Positions 17,901 to 35,010 of a DNA stretch of 64,000 nucleotides are shown here, piece after piece. The DNA lies in NCBI GenBank assembly GCA_964019135.1, contig OZ025264.1, positions 37,347,994 to 37,411,993 on the forward strand, in the 5' to 3' direction. How positions within the stretch are numbered: position 1 is the first letter of the stretch; each line of letters begins with the position of its first letter. Position numbers and translations under genes: made by a program. Below the pieces are notes generated by a model, which saw only the letters and a list, made by a program, of their open reading frames with translations, searched no databases and was not told where the DNA came from. The DNA comes from Arenicola marina. Its lineage: Eukaryota; Annelida; Polychaeta; Arenicolidae.

Positions 17901-20900
17901 TACCACACACACCATCAGGTACACTAGTTACCACACACCATCAAGTACACTAGGTACCACACACCCCATTAGGTACACTAGGTACCACACACACCATCAG
18001 GTACACTAGGCACCACACTACATCAGGTACACTAGGTACCACACACATCATCAGGTACACTAGGTACCACACACACCATCAGGTACACTAGGTACCACAT
18101 ACACCATCAGGTACACTAGGTACCACACACACCATCAGGTACACTAGGTACCACACACACCATCAGGTACACTAGGTACCACTCACGCCACCAGGTACAC
18201 TAGGTACGGCACATACCATCAGGTACACTAGGTACCGCACACACCATCAGGTACACTAGGTACCACACTACATCAGGTACACTAGGTACCATACACTCCA
18301 TCAGGTACACTAGGTACCACACACACCATCAGGTACATTAGGTACCATACACACCATCAGGTACACTAGGTACCACACACACCATCAGGTACACTAGGTA
18401 CCACATACACCATCAGGTACACTAGGTACCACACACTCCATCAGGTACACTAGGTACCACACACACCATCAGGTACACTAGGTACCACTCCCCATCAGGT
18501 ACACTAGGTACCACACACCCCATCAGGTACACTAGGTACCACATACACTATCAGGTACACTAGGTACCACACACACCATCAGGTACACTGGGTACCACAC
18601 ACACCATCAGGTACACTAGGTACCACTCCCCATCAGGTACACTAGGTACCACACACACCATCAGGTACACTAGGTACCACACACACCATCAGGTAGACTA
18701 GTTATCGCATACCCCATCAGGTACACTAGGTACCACACATCCCATCAGGTACACTAGGTACCACACACGCCACCAGGTACACTAGGTACGGCACATACCA
18801 TCAGGTACACTAGGTACCGCACACACCATCAGGTACACTAGGTACCACACTACATCAGGTACACTAGGTACCATACACTCCATCAGGTACACTAGGTACC
18901 ACACACACCATCAGGTACATTAGGTACCATACACACCATCAGGTACACTAGGTACCACACACACCATCAGGTACACTAGGTACCACATACACCATCAGGT
19001 ACACTAGGTACCACACACTCCATCAGGTACACTAGGTACCATACACACCATCAGGTACACTAGGTACCACACACACCATCTGGTACACTAGGTACCACAC
19101 ACACCATCAGGTACACTGGGTACTACGCACACCATCAGGTACACTAGGTACCACACTACATCAGGTACACTAGGTACCACACACTCCATCAGGTACACTA
19201 GGTACCACACACACCGTCAGGTACACTAGGTACCACAGACACCATCAGGTACACTAGGTACCACACACACCATCAGGTAGACTAGTTATCGCATACCCCA
19301 TCAGGTACACTAGGTACCACACATCCCATCAGGTACACTAGGTACCACACGCGCCACCAGGTACACTAGGTACGGCACATACCATCAGGTACACTAGGTA
19401 CCGCACACACCATCAGGTACACTAGGTACCACACTACATCAGGTACACTAGGTACCACACACCCCATCAGGTACACTAGGTACCACACACACCATCAGGT
19501 ACACTAGGTACCACACACACCATCAGGTACACTAGGTACCACTCCCCATCAGGTACACTAGGTACCACACACCCCATCAGGTACACTAGGTACCACACAC
19601 ACTATCAGGTACACTAGGTACCACACACACCATCAGGTACACTGGGTACCACACACACCATCAGGTACACTAGGTACCACTCCCCATCAGGTACACTAGG
19701 TACCACACACACCATCAGGTTCATTAGGTACAACTCCCCATCAGGTTCATTAGGTACCACACACCCCATCAGGTACACTAGGTACCACACACCCCACCAG
19801 GTACACTAGGTACCACACACCCCGTCAGGTACACTAGGTACCACACACACTATCAGGTAAACTAGGTACCACACACACCATCACGTACACTAGGTACCAC
19901 ACACACCATCAAGTACACTAGGTAACACACACTCCATCAGGTACACTAGGTACCACACACACCGTCAGGTACACTAGGTACCACACACACCATCAGGTAC
20001 ACTAGGTACCACTCCCCATCAGATACACTAGGTACCACACACACCATGAGGTACACTAGGTGCCACACTACATCAGGCACACTAGGTACCACACACACCA
20101 TCAGGTACACTAGGTACCACACACCCCATCAGGTACACTAGGTACCACACACCCCATCAGGTACACTATGTACCACACACACCATCAGGTACACTAGTTA
20201 CCACACACCATCAGGTACACTAGGTACCACACACACCATCAGGTAGACTAGGTACCACACACACTATCAGGTACACTAGGTACCACACACACCATCAGGT
20301 ACACTAGGTACCACACACACCATCAGGTACACTAGGTACCACTCTCCATCAAGTACACAAGGTACCACACTACATCAGGTACACTAGGTACCACACACAC
20401 GGTCAGGTACACTAGGTACCACACACACCATCTGGTACACTGGGTACCACTCCCCATCAGATACACTAGGTACCACACACACCATCAGGTACACCAGGTG
20501 CCACACTACATCAAGTACACTAGGTACCACACACACCATCAGGTACACTAGGTGCCACACACCCCATCAGGTACACTAGGTACCACACACCCCATCAGGT
20601 ACACTAGGTACCACACACACCATCAGGTACACTAGTTACCACACACCATCAAGTACACTAGGTACCACACACCCCATTAGGTACACTAGGTACCACACAC
20701 ACCATCAGGTACACTAGGCACCACACTACATCAGGTACACTAGGTACCACACACATCATCAGGTACACTAGGTACCACACACACCATCAGGTACACTAGG
20801 TACCACATACACCATCAGGTACACTAGGTACCACACACACCATCAGGTACACTAGGTACCACACACACCATCAGGTACCCTAGTTACCAAATACCATCAG

Positions 20901-23515
20901 GTACACTGGGTACCACACACCACATCAGGTACACTGGGTAATACACATTCCATCAGGTACACTAGGTACCACACACCCCATCAGGTGCACTGGGTACCAC
21001 ACACTCCATCAGGTACACTAGGTACCACACACAACGTCAGGTACACTAGGTACCACAGACACCATCAGGTACACTAGGTACCACACACACCATCAGGTAG
21101 ACTAGTTATCGCATACCCCATCAGGTACACTAGGTACCACACATCCCATCAGGTACACTAGGTACCACACACGCCACCAGGTACACTAGGTACGGCACAT
21201 ACCATCAGGTACACTAGGTACCGCACACACCATCAGGTACACTAGGTACCACACTACATCAGGTACACTAGGTACCATACACTCCATCAGGTACACTAGG
21301 TACCACACACACCATCAGGTACATTAGGTACCATACACACCATCAGGTACACTAGGTACCACACACACCATCAGGTACACTAGGTACCACATACACCATC
21401 AGGTACACTAGGTACCACACACTCCATCAGGTACACTAGGTACCATACACACCATCAGGTACACTAGGTACCACACACACCATCAGGTACACTAGGTACC
21501 ACACACACCATCAGGTACACTGGGTACTACGCACACCATCAGGTACACTAGGTACCACACTACATCAGGTACACTAGGTACCACACACTCCATCAGGTAC
21601 ACTAGGTACCACACACACCGTCAGGTACACTAGGTACCACAGACACCATCAGGTACACTAGGTACCACACACACCATCAGGTAGACTAGTTATCGCATAC
21701 CCCATCAGGTACACTAGGTACCACACATCCCATCAGGTACACTAGGTACCACACGCGCCACCAGGTACACTAGGTACGGCACATACCATCAGGTACACTA
21801 GGTACCGCACACACCATCAGGTACACTAGGTACCACACTACATCAGGTACACTAGGTACCATACACTCCATCAGGTACACTAGGTACCACACACACCATC
21901 AGGTACATTAGGTACCATACACACCATCAGGTACACTAGGTACCACACACACCATCAGGTACACTAGGTACCACATACACCATCAGGTACACTAGGTACC
22001 ACACACTCCATCAGGTACACTAGGTACCATACACACCATCAGGTACACTAGGTACCACACACACTATCAGGTACACTAGGTACCACACACACCATCAGGT
22101 ACACTGGGTACTACGCACACCATCAGGTACACTAGGTACCACACTACATCAGGTACACTAGGTACCATACACTCCATCAGGTACACTCGGTACCGCACAC
22201 AGCATCAGGTACACTAGGTACCATACACACCATCAGGTACACTAGGTACCACACACACCATCAGGTACACTAGGTACCACACACACCATCAGGTACACTA
22301 GGTATCACACACACCATCACGTACACTAGGTACCACTCCCCATCAGGTACACTAGGTACCACACACCCCATCAGGTACACTAGGTACCACACACACCATC
22401 AGGTACACTAGGTACCACACACACCATCAGGTACACTAGGTACCACTCCCCATCAGGTACACTAGGTACCACACACCCCATCAGGTACACTAGGTACCAC
22501 ACACACTATCAGGTATACTAGGTACCACACACACCATCAGGTACACTGGGTACCACACACACCATCAGGTACACTAGGTACCACTCCCCATCAGGTACAC
22601 TAGGTACCACACACACCATCAGGTTCATTAGGTACCACTCCCCATCAGGTACACTAGGTACCACACACCCCATCAGGTACACTAGGTACCACACACCCCA
22701 TCAGGTACACTAGGTACCACACACCCCATCAGGTACACTAGGTACCACACACACTATCAGGTACACTAGACACCACACACACCATCAGGTACACTAGGTA
22801 CCACACACACCATCAAGTACACTAGGTAACACACACTCCATCAGGTACACTAGGTACCACACACCCCATTAGGTACACTAGGTACCATACTACATCAGGT
22901 ACACTAGGTACCACACACACCGTCAGGTACACTAGGTACCACACACACCATCAGGTACACTAGGTACCACTCCCCATCAGATACACTAGGTACCACACAC
23001 ACCATCAGGTACACTTGGTGCTACACTACATCAGTCGCACTAGGTACCACACACACCATCAGGTACACTAGGTACCACACACCCCATCAGGTACACTAGG
23101 TACCACACACCCCATCAGGTACACTATGTACCACACACACCATCAGGTACACTAGTTACCACACACCATCAGGTACACTAGGTACCACACACACCATCAG
23201 GTAGACTAGGTACCACACACACTATCAGGTACACTAGGTACCACACACACCATCAGGTACACTAGGTACCACACACACCATCAGGTACACTAGGTACCAC
23301 TCTCCATCAGGTACACTAGGTACCACACTACATCAGGTACACTAGGTACCAAACACACGGTCAGGTACACTAGGTACCACACACACCATCTGGTACACTG
23401 GGTACCACTCCCCATCAGATACACTAGGTACCACACACACCATCAGGTACACTAGGTGCCACACTACATCAGGTACACTAGGTACCACACACACCATCAG
23501 GTACACTAGGTACCA
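11930..23515 (+). repeat. Satellite A higher-order block, first copy of ~11.6-kb tandem duplication
   Basis: Variant landmarks in this stretch recur in the same order about 11,586 bp downstream. Examples are a CCTCAGG variant at 12,185 and 23,771, and a CATGCTACATC variant at 12,291 and 23,877. After a 2-bp length difference near 12,650 the offset becomes 11,588, as shown by the TACCAAATAC landmark at 15,771 and 27,359. Because 11,930 plus 11,586 is 23,516, the copies lie head to tail with no DNA between them. Inside the block, landmarks repeat again about 5.1 kb apart (15,771 and 20,885), which gives a nested hierarchy. The block edges are placed by eye from variant order and may be off by a few units. 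Confidence 0.85.
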
Positions 23516-26500
23516 CTCCCCATCAGGTACACTAGGTACCACACACCCCATCAGGTACACTAGGTACCACACACACCATCAGGTACACTAGGTACCACAC
23601 ACACCATCAGGTACACTAGGTACCACTCCCCATCAGGTACACTAGGTACCACACACACCATCAGGTACACTAGGTACCACACACCCCATCAGTTACACTA
23701 GGTACCACACACCCCATCAAGTACACTAGGTACCACACACACTATCAGGTACACTAGGTACCACACACACCCTCAGGTACACTAGGTACCACAAACACCA
23801 TCAAGTACACTAGGTAACACACACTCCATCAGGTACACTAGGTACCACACACCCCATCAGGTACACTAGGTACCATGCTACATCAGGTACACTAGGTACC
23901 ACACACACCGTCAGGTACACTAGGTACCACACACACCATCAGGTACACTAGGTAACACTCCCCATCAGGTACACTAGGTACCACACACCCCATCAGGTAC
24001 ACTAGGTACCACACACCCCATCAGGTACACTATGTACCACACACAACATCAGGTACACTAGTTACCACACACCATCAGGTACACTAGGTACCACACACAC
24101 CATCAGGTACACTAGGTACCACACTACATCAGGTACACTAGGTACCACACTACATCAGGTACACTCGGTACCACGCACACCATCAGGTACACTAGGTACC
24201 ACACACACCATCAGGTACACTAGGTACCACACTCACCATCAGGTACACTAGGTACCACACTACATCAGGTACACTAGGTACCACACACACCATCAGTTAC
24301 ACTAGGTATCACACACACCATCACGTACACTAGATACCACTCCCCATCAGGTACACTAGGTACCACACACCCCATCAGGTACACTAGGTACCACACACAC
24401 CATCAGGTACACTAGGTACCACACACACCATCAGGTACACTAGGTACCACTCCCCATCAGGTACACTAGGTACCACACGCCCCATCAGGTACACTAGGTA
24501 CCACACACACTATCAGGTACACTAGGTACCACACACACCATCAGGTACACTGGGTACCACACACACCATCAGGTACACTAGGTACCACTCCCCATCAGGT
24601 ACACTAGGTACCACACACACCATCAGGTTCATTAGGTACCACTCCCCATCAGGTTCATTAGGTACCACACACCCCATCAGGTACACTAGGTACCACACAC
24701 CCCACCAGGTACACTAGGTACCACACACCCCGTCAGGTACACTAGGTACCACACACACTATCAGGTAAACTAGGTACCACACACACCATCAGGTACACTA
24801 GGTACCACACACACCATCAAGTACACTAGGTAACACACACTCCATCAGGTACACTAGGTACCACACACACCGTCAGGTACACTAGGTACCACACACACCA
24901 TCAGGTACACTAGGTACCACTCCCCATCAGATACACTAGGTACCACACACACCATGAGGTACACTAGGTGCCACACTACATCAGGCACACTAGGTACCAC
25001 ACACACCATCAGGTACACTAGGTACCACACACCCCATCAGGTACACTAGGTACCACACACCCCATCAGGTACACTATGTACCACACACACCATCAGGTAC
25101 ACTAGTTACCACACACCATCAGGTACACTAGGTACCACACACACCATCAGGTAGACTAGGTACCACACACACTATCAGGTACACTAGGTACCACACACAC
25201 CATCAGGTACACTAGGTACCACACACACCATCAGGTACACTAGGCACCACTCTCCATCAGGTACACAAGGTACCACACTACATCAGGTACACTAGGTACC
25301 ACACACACGGTCAGGTACACTAGGTACCACACACACCATCTGGTACACTGGGTACCACTCCCCATCAGATACACTAGGTACCACACACACCATCAGGTAC
25401 ACCAGGTGCCACACTACATCAAGTACACTAGGTACCACACACACCATCAGGTACACTAGGTGCCACACACCCCATCAGGTACACTAGGTACCACACACCC
25501 CATCAGGTACACTAGGTACCACACACCCCATCAGGTACACTAGGTACCACACACCCCATCAGGTACACTATGTACCACACACAACATCAGGTACACTAGT
25601 TACCACACACCATCAGGTACACTAGGTACCACACACACCATCAGGTACACTAGGTACCACACTACATCAGGTACACTAGGTACCACACTACATCAGGTAC
25701 ACTCGGTACCACGCACATCATCAGGTACACTAGGTACCACACACACCATCAGGTACACTAGGTACCACACTCACCATCAGGTACACCAGGTGCCACACTA
25801 CATCAAGTACACTAGGTACCACACACACCATCAGGTACACTAGGTGCCACACACCCCATCAGGTACACTAGGTACCACACACCCCATCAGGTACACTAGG
25901 TACCACACACCCCATCAGGTACACTAGGTACCACACACCCCATCAGGTACACTATGTACCACACACAACATCAGGTACACTAGTTACCACACACCATCAG
26001 GTACACTAGGTACCACTCCCCATCAGGTACACTAGGTACCACACACCCCATCAGGTACACTAGGTACCACACACACTATCAGGTACACTAGGTACCACAC
26101 ACACCATCAGGTACACTGGGTACCACACACACCATCAGGTACACTAGGTACCACTCCCCATCAGGTACACTAGGTACCACACACACCATCAGGTTCATTA
26201 GGTACCACTCCCCATCAGGTTCATTAGGTACCACACACCCCATCAGGTACACTAGGTACCACACACCCCACCAGGTACACTAGGTACCACACACCCCGTC
26301 AGGTACACTAGGTACCACACACACTATCGGGTAAACTAGGTACCACACACACCATCACGTACACTAGGTACCACACACACCATCAAGTACACTAGGTAAC
26401 ACACACTCCATCAGGTACACTAGGTACCACACACACCGTCAGGTACACTAGGTACCACACACACCATCAGGTACACTAGGTACCACTCCCCATCAGATAC

Positions 26501-29500
26501 ACTAGGTACCACACACACCATGAGGTACACTAGGTGCCACACTACATCAGGCACACTAGGTACCACACACACCATCAGGTACACTAGGTACCACACACCC
26601 CATCAGGTACACTAGGTACCACACACCCCATCAGGTACACTATGTACCACACACACCATCAGGTACACTAGTTACCACACACCATCAGGTACACTAGGTA
26701 CCACACACACCATCAGGTAGACTAGGTACCACACACACTATCAGGTACACTAGGTACCACACACACCATCAGGTACACTAGGTACCACACACACCATCAG
26801 GTACACTAGGTACCACTCTCCATCAAGTACACAAGGTACCACACTACATCAGGTACACTAGGTACCACACACACGGTCAGGTACACTAGGTACCACACAC
26901 ACCATCTGGTACACTGGGTACCACTCCCCATCAGATACACTAGGTACCACACACACCATCAGGTACACCAGGTGCCACACTACATCAAGTACACTAGGTA
27001 CCACACACACCATCAGGTACACTAGGTGCCACACACCCCATCAGGTACACTAGGTACCACACACCCCATCAGGTACACTAGGTACCACACACACCATCAG
27101 GTACACTAGTTACCACACACCATCAAGTACACTAGGTACCACACACCCCATTAGGTACACTAGGTACCACACACACCATCAGGTACACTAGGCACCACAC
27201 TACATCAGGTACACTAGGTACCACACACATCATCAGGTACACTAGGTACCACACACACCATCAGGTACACTAGGTACCACACACACCATCAGGTACACTA
27301 GGTACCACACACACCATCAGGTACACTAGGTACCACACACACCATCAGGTACCCTAGTTACCAAATACCATCAGGTACACTGGGTACCACACACCACATC
27401 AGGTACACTGGGTAATACACATTCCATCAGGTACACTAGGTACCACACACCCCATCAGGTGCACTGGGTACCACACACTCCATCAGGTACACTAGGTACC
27501 ACACACAACGTCAGGTACACTAGGTACCACAGACACCATCAGGTACACTAGGTACCACACACACCATCAGGTAGACTAGTTATCGCATACCCCATCAGGT
27601 ACACTAGGTACCACACATCCCATCAGGTACACTAGGTACCACACACGCCACCAGGTACACTAGGTACGGCACATACCATCAGGTACACTAGGTACCACAC
27701 TACATCAGGTACACTAGGTACCATACACTCCATCAGGTACACTAGGTACCACACACACCATCAGGTACATTAGGTACCATACACACCATCAGGTACACTA
27801 GGTACCACACACACCATCAGGTACACTAGGTACCACATACACCATCAGGTACACTAGGTACCACACACTCCATCAGGTACACTAGGTACCATACACACCA
27901 TCAGGTACACTAGGTACCACACACACCATCAGGTACACTAGGTACCACACACACCATCAGGTACACTGGGTACTACGCACACCATCAGGTACACTAGGTA
28001 CCACACTACATCAGGTACACTAGGTACCACACACTCCATCAGGTACACTCGGTACCATACACTCCATCAGGTACACTCGGTACCGCACACAGCATCAGGT
28101 ACACTAGGTACCACACACACCATCAGGTACACTAGGTACCACACACACCATCAGGTACACTAGGTACCACACACTCCATCAGGTACACTAGGTACCACAC
28201 ACACCGTCAGGTACACTAGGTACCACAGACACCATCAGGTACACTAGGTACCACACACACCATCAGGTAGACTAGTTATCGCATACCCCATCAGGTACAC
28301 TAGGTACCACACATCCCATCAGGTACACTAGGTACCACACACCCCATCAGGTACACTAGGTACCACACACACCATCAGGTACACTAGGTACCACACACAC
28401 CATCAGGTACACTAGGTACCACTCCCCATCAGGTACACTAGGTACCACACACCCCATCAGGTACACTAGGTACCACACACACTATCAGGTACACTAGGTA
28501 CCACACACACCATCAGGTACACTGGGTACCACACACACCATCAGGTACACTAGGTACCACTCCCCATCAGGTACACTAGGTACCACACACACCATCAGGT
28601 TCATTAGGTACCACTCCCCATCAGGTTCATTAGGTACCACACACCCCATCAGGTACACTAGGTACCACACACCCCACCAGGTACACTAGGTACCACACAC
28701 CCCGTCAGGTACACTAGGTACCACACACACTATCAGGTAAACTAGGTACCACACACACCATCACGTACACTAGGTACCACACACACCATCAAGTACACTA
28801 GGTAACACACACTCCATCAGGTACACTAGGTACCACACACACCGTCAGGTACACTAGGTACCACACACACCATCAGGTACACTAGGTACCACTCCCCATC
28901 AGATACACTAGGTACCACACACACCATGAGGTACACTAGGTGCCACACTACATCAGGCACACTAGGTACCACACACACCATCAGGTACACTAGGTACCAC
29001 ACACCCCATCAGGTACACTAGGTACCACACACCCCATCAGGTACACTATGTACCACACACACCATCAGGTACACTAGTTACCACACACCATCAGGTACAC
29101 TAGGTACCACACACACCATCAGGTAGACTAGGTACCACACACACTATCAGGTACACTAGGTACCACACACACCATCAGGTACACTAGGTACCACACACAC
29201 CATCAGGTACACTAGGTACCACTCTCCATCAAGTACACAAGGTACCACACTACATCAGGTACACTAGGTACCACACACACGGTCAGGTACACTAGGTACC
29301 ACACACACCATCTGGTACACTGGGTACCACTCCCCATCAGATACACTAGGTACCACACACACCATCAGGTACACCAGGTGCCACACTACATCAAGTACAC
29401 TAGGTACCACACACACCATCAGGTACACTAGGTGCCACACACCCCATCAGGTACACTAGGTACCACACACCCCATCAGGTACACTAGGTACCACACACAC

Positions 29501-32500
29501 CATCAGGTACACTAGTTACCACACACCATCAAGTACACTAGGTACCACACACCCCATTAGGTACACTAGGTACCACACACACCATCAGGTACACTAGGCA
29601 CCACACTACATCAGGTACACTAGGTACCACACACATCATCAGGTACACTAGGTACCACACACACCATCAGGTACACTAGGTACCACATACACCATCAGGT
29701 ACACTAGGTACCACACACACCATCAGGTACACTAGGTACCACACACACCATCAGGTACACTAGGTACCACACACGCCACCAGGTACACTAGGTACGGCAC
29801 ATACCATCAGGTACACTAGGTACCGCACACACCATCAGGTACACTAGGTACCACACTACATCAGGTACACTAGGTACCATACACTCCATCAGGTACACTA
29901 GGTACCACACACACCATCAGGTACATTAGGTACCATACACACCATCAGGTACACTAGGTACCACACACACCATCAGGTACACTAGGTACCACATACACCA
30001 TCAGGTACACTAGGTACCACACACTCCATCAGGTACACTAGGTACCACACACACCATCAGGTACACTAGGTACCACTCCCCATCAGGTACACTAGGTACC
30101 ACACACCCCATCAGGTACACTAGGTACCACATACACTATCAGGTACACTAGGTACCACACACACCATCAGGTACACTGGGTACCACACACACCATCAGGT
30201 ACACTAGGTACCACTCCCCATCAGGTACACTAGGTACCACACACACCATCAGGTACACTAGGTACCACACACACCATCAGGTAGACTAGTTATCGCATAC
30301 CCCATCAGGTACACTAGGTACCACACATCCCATCAGGTACACTAGGTACCACACACGCCACCAGGTACACTAGGTACGGCACATACCATCAGGTACACTA
30401 GGTACCGCACACACCATCAGGTACACTAGGTACCACACTACATCAGGTACACTAGGTACCATACACTCCATCAGGTACACTAGGTACCACACACACCATC
30501 AGGTACATTAGGTACCATACACACCATCAGGTACACTAGGTACCACACACACCATCAGGTACACTAGGTACCACATACACCATCAGGTACACTAGGTACC
30601 ACACACTCCATCAGGTACACTAGGTACCATACACACCATCAGGTACACTAGGTACCACACACACCATCTGGTACACTAGGTACCACACACACCATCAGGT
30701 ACACTGGGTACTACGCACACCATCAGGTACACTAGGTACCACACTACATCAGGTACACTAGGTACCACACACTCCATCAGGTACACTAGGTACCACACAC
30801 ACCGTCAGGTACACTAGGTACCACAGACACCATCAGGTACACTAGGTACCACACACACCATCAGGTAGACTAGTTATCGCATACCCCATCAGGTACACTA
30901 GGTACCACACATCCCATCAGGTACACTAGGTACCACACGCGCCACCAGGTACACTAGGTACGGCACATACCATCAGGTACACTAGGTACCGCACACACCA
31001 TCAGGTACACTAGGTACCACACTACATCAGGTACACTAGGTACCACACACCCCATCAGGTACACTAGGTACCACACACACCATCAGGTACACTAGGTACC
31101 ACACACACCATCAGGTACACTAGGTACCACTCCCCATCAGGTACACTAGGTACCACACACCCCATCAGGTACACTAGGTACCACACACACTATCAGGTAC
31201 ACTAGGTACCACACACACCATCAGGTACACTGGGTACCACACACACCATCAGGTACACTAGGTACCACTCCCCATCAGGTACACTAGGTACCACACACAC
31301 CATCAGGTTCATTAGGTACAACTCCCCATCAGGTTCATTAGGTACCACACACCCCATCAGGTACACTAGGTACCACACACCCCACCAGGTACACTAGGTA
31401 CCACACACCCCGTCAGGTACACTAGGTACCACACACACTATCAGGTAAACTAGGTACCACACACACCATCACGTACACTAGGTACCACACACACCATCAA
31501 GTACACTAGGTAACACACACTCCATCAGGTACACTAGGTACCACACACACCGTCAGGTACACTAGGTACCACACACACCATCAGGTACACTAGGTACCAC
31601 TCCCCATCAGATACACTAGGTACCACACACACCATGAGGTACACTAGGTGCCACACTACATCAGGCACACTAGGTACCACACACACCATCAGGTACACTA
31701 GGTACCACACACCCCATCAGGTACACTAGGTACCACACACCCCATCAGGTACACTATGTACCACACACACCATCAGGTACACTAGTTACCACACACCATC
31801 AGGTACACTAGGTACCACACACACCATCAGGTAGACTAGGTACCACACACACTATCAGGTACACTAGGTACCACACACACCATCAGGTACACTAGGTACC
31901 ACACACACCATCAGGTACACTAGGTACCACTCTCCATCAAGTACACAAGGTACCACACTACATCAGGTACACTAGGTACCACACACACGGTCAGGTACAC
32001 TAGGTACCACACACACCATCTGGTACACTGGGTACCACTCCCCATCAGATACACTAGGTACCACACACACCATCAGGTACACCAGGTGCCACACTACATC
32101 AAGTACACTAGGTACCACACACACCATCAGGTACACTAGGTGCCACACACCCCATCAGGTACACTAGGTACCACACACCCCATCAGGTACACTAGGTACC
32201 ACACACACCATCAGGTACACTAGTTACCACACACCATCAAGTACACTAGGTACCACACACACCATCAGTTACACTAGGTACCACACACACCATCAGGTAC
32301 ACTAGGCACCACACTACATCAGGTACACTAGGTACCACACACATCATCAGGTACACTAGGTACCACACTACATTAGGTACACTAGGTACCACACACACCA
32401 TCAGGTACACTAGGCACCACACTACATCAGGTACACTAGGTACCACACACATCATCAGGTACACTAGGTACCACACACACCATCAGGTACACTAGGTACC

Positions 32501-35010
32501 ACATACACCATCAGGTACACTAGGTACCACACACACCATCAGGTACACTAGGTACCACACACACCATCAGGTACCCTAGTTACCAAATACCATCAGGTAC
32601 ACTGGGTACCACACACCACATCAGGTACACTGGGTAATACACATTCCATCAGGTACACTAGGTACCACACACCCCATCAGGTGCACTGGGTACCACACAC
32701 TCCATCAGGTACACTAGGTACCACACACAACGTCAGGTACACTAGGTACCACAGACACCATCAGGTACACTAGGTACCACACACACCATCAGGTAGACTA
32801 GTTATCGCATACCCCATCAGGTACACTAGGTACCACACATCCCATCAGGTACACTAGGTACCACACACGCCACCAGGTACACTAGGTACGGCACATACCA
32901 TCAGGTACACTAGGTACCGCACACACCATCAGGTACACTAGGTACCACACTACATCAGGTACACTAGGTACCATACACTCCATCAGGTACACTAGGTACC
33001 ACACACACCATCAGGTACATTAGGTACCATACACACCATCAGGTACACTAGGTACCACACACACCATCAGGTACACTAGGTACCACATACACCATCAGGT
33101 ACACTAGGTACCACACACTCCATCAGGTACACTAGGTACCATACACACCATCAGGTACACTAGGTACCACACACACCATCAGGTACACTAGGTACCACAC
33201 ACACCATCAGGTACACTGGGTACTACGCACACCATCAGGTACACTAGGTACCACACTACATCAGGTACACTAGGTACCACACACTCCATCAGGTACACTA
33301 GGTACCACACACACCGTCAGGTACACTAGGTACCACAGACACCATCAGGTACACTAGGTACCACACACACCATCAGGTAGACTAGTTATCGCATACCCCA
33401 TCAGGTACACTAGGTACCACACATGCCATCAGGTACACTAGGTACCACACGCGCCACCAGGTACACTAGGTACGGCACATACCATCAGGTACACTAGGTA
33501 CCGCACACACCATCAGGTACACTAGGTACCACACTACATCAGGTACACTAGGTACCATACACTCCATCAGGTACACTAGGTACCACACACACCATCAGGT
33601 ACATTAGGTACCATACACACCATCAGGTACACTAGGTACCATACACACCATCAGGTACACTAGGTACCATACACTCCATCAGGTACACTCGGTACCGCAC
33701 ACAGCATCAGGTACACTAGGTACCATACACACCATCAGGTACACTAGGTACCACACACACCATCAGGTACACTAGGTACCACACACACCATCAGGTACAC
33801 TAGGTATCACACACACCATCACGTACACTAGGTACCACTCCCCATCAGGTACACTAGGTACCACACACCCCATCAGGTACACTAGGTACCACACACACCA
33901 TCAGGTACACTAGGTACCACACACACCATCAGGTACACTAGGTACCACTCCCCATCAGGTACACTAGGTACCACACACCCCATCAGGTACACTAGGTACC
34001 ACACACACTATCAGGTACACTAGGTACCACACACACCATCAGGTACACTGGGTACCACACACACCATCAGGTACACTAGGTACCACTCCCCATCAGGTAC
34101 ACTAGGTACCACACACACCATCAGGTTCATTAGGTACCACTCCCCATCAGGTACACTAGGTACCACACACCCCATCAGGTACACTAGGTACCACACACCC
34201 CATCAGGTACACTAGGTACCACACACCCCATCAGGTACACTAGGTACCACACACACTATCAGGTACACTAGACACCACACACACCATCAGGTACACTAGG
34301 TACCACACACACCATCAAGTACACTAGGTAACACACACTCCATCAGGTACACTAGGTACCACACACCCCATTAGGTACACTAGGTACCATACTACATCAG
34401 GTACACTAGGTACCACACACACCGTCAGGTACACTAGGTACCACACACACCATCAGGTACACTAGGTACCACTCCCCATCAGATACACTAGGTACCACAC
34501 ACACCATCAGGTACACTTGGTGCTACACTACATCAGTCGCACTAGGTACCACACACACCATCAGGTACACTAGGTACCACACACCCCATCAGGTACACTA
34601 GGTACCACACACCCCATCAGGTACACTATGTACCACACACACCATCAGGTACACTAGTTACCACACACCATCAGGTACACTAGGTACCACACACACCATC
34701 AGGTAGACTAGGTACCACACACACTATCAGGTACACTAGGTACCACACACACCATCAGGTACACTAGGTACCACACACACCATCAGGTACACTAGGTACC
34801 ACTCTCCATCAGGTACACTAGGTACCACACTACATCAGGTACACTAGGTACCAAACACACGGTCAGGTACACTAGGTACCACACACACCATCTGGTACAC
34901 TGGGTACCACTCCCCATCAGATACACTAGGTACCACACACACCATCAGGTACACTAGGTGCCACACTACATCAGGTACACTAGGTACCACACACACCATC
35001 AGGTACACTA
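23516..35010 (+). repeat. Satellite A higher-order block, second copy of ~11.6-kb tandem duplication
   Basis: This is the second copy of the preceding block, with the same order of monomer variants and only scattered base differences. Two copy-specific length changes are visible. About 108 bp (four units, including the TAGGCACCACACTACATC variant) is duplicated near 32,250-32,460, which moves the offset to 11,696. About 194 bp (seven units) is missing near 33,620-33,660, which brings the offset down to 11,502 at the AAACACACGG landmark (23,351 and 34,853). Both changes are whole numbers of monomers, as expected from unequal exchange or replication slippage within an array. Confidence 0.82.

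Noticed and set aside
23342-23572. 76-codon minus-strand frames in satellite A (also 32,246-32,476 and 60,219-60,449)
   Set aside because: Low-complexity translations (VVPSVPD, WYLVYLM) of the monomer that appear only where three or more consecutive unit lengths happen to hold one frame open.
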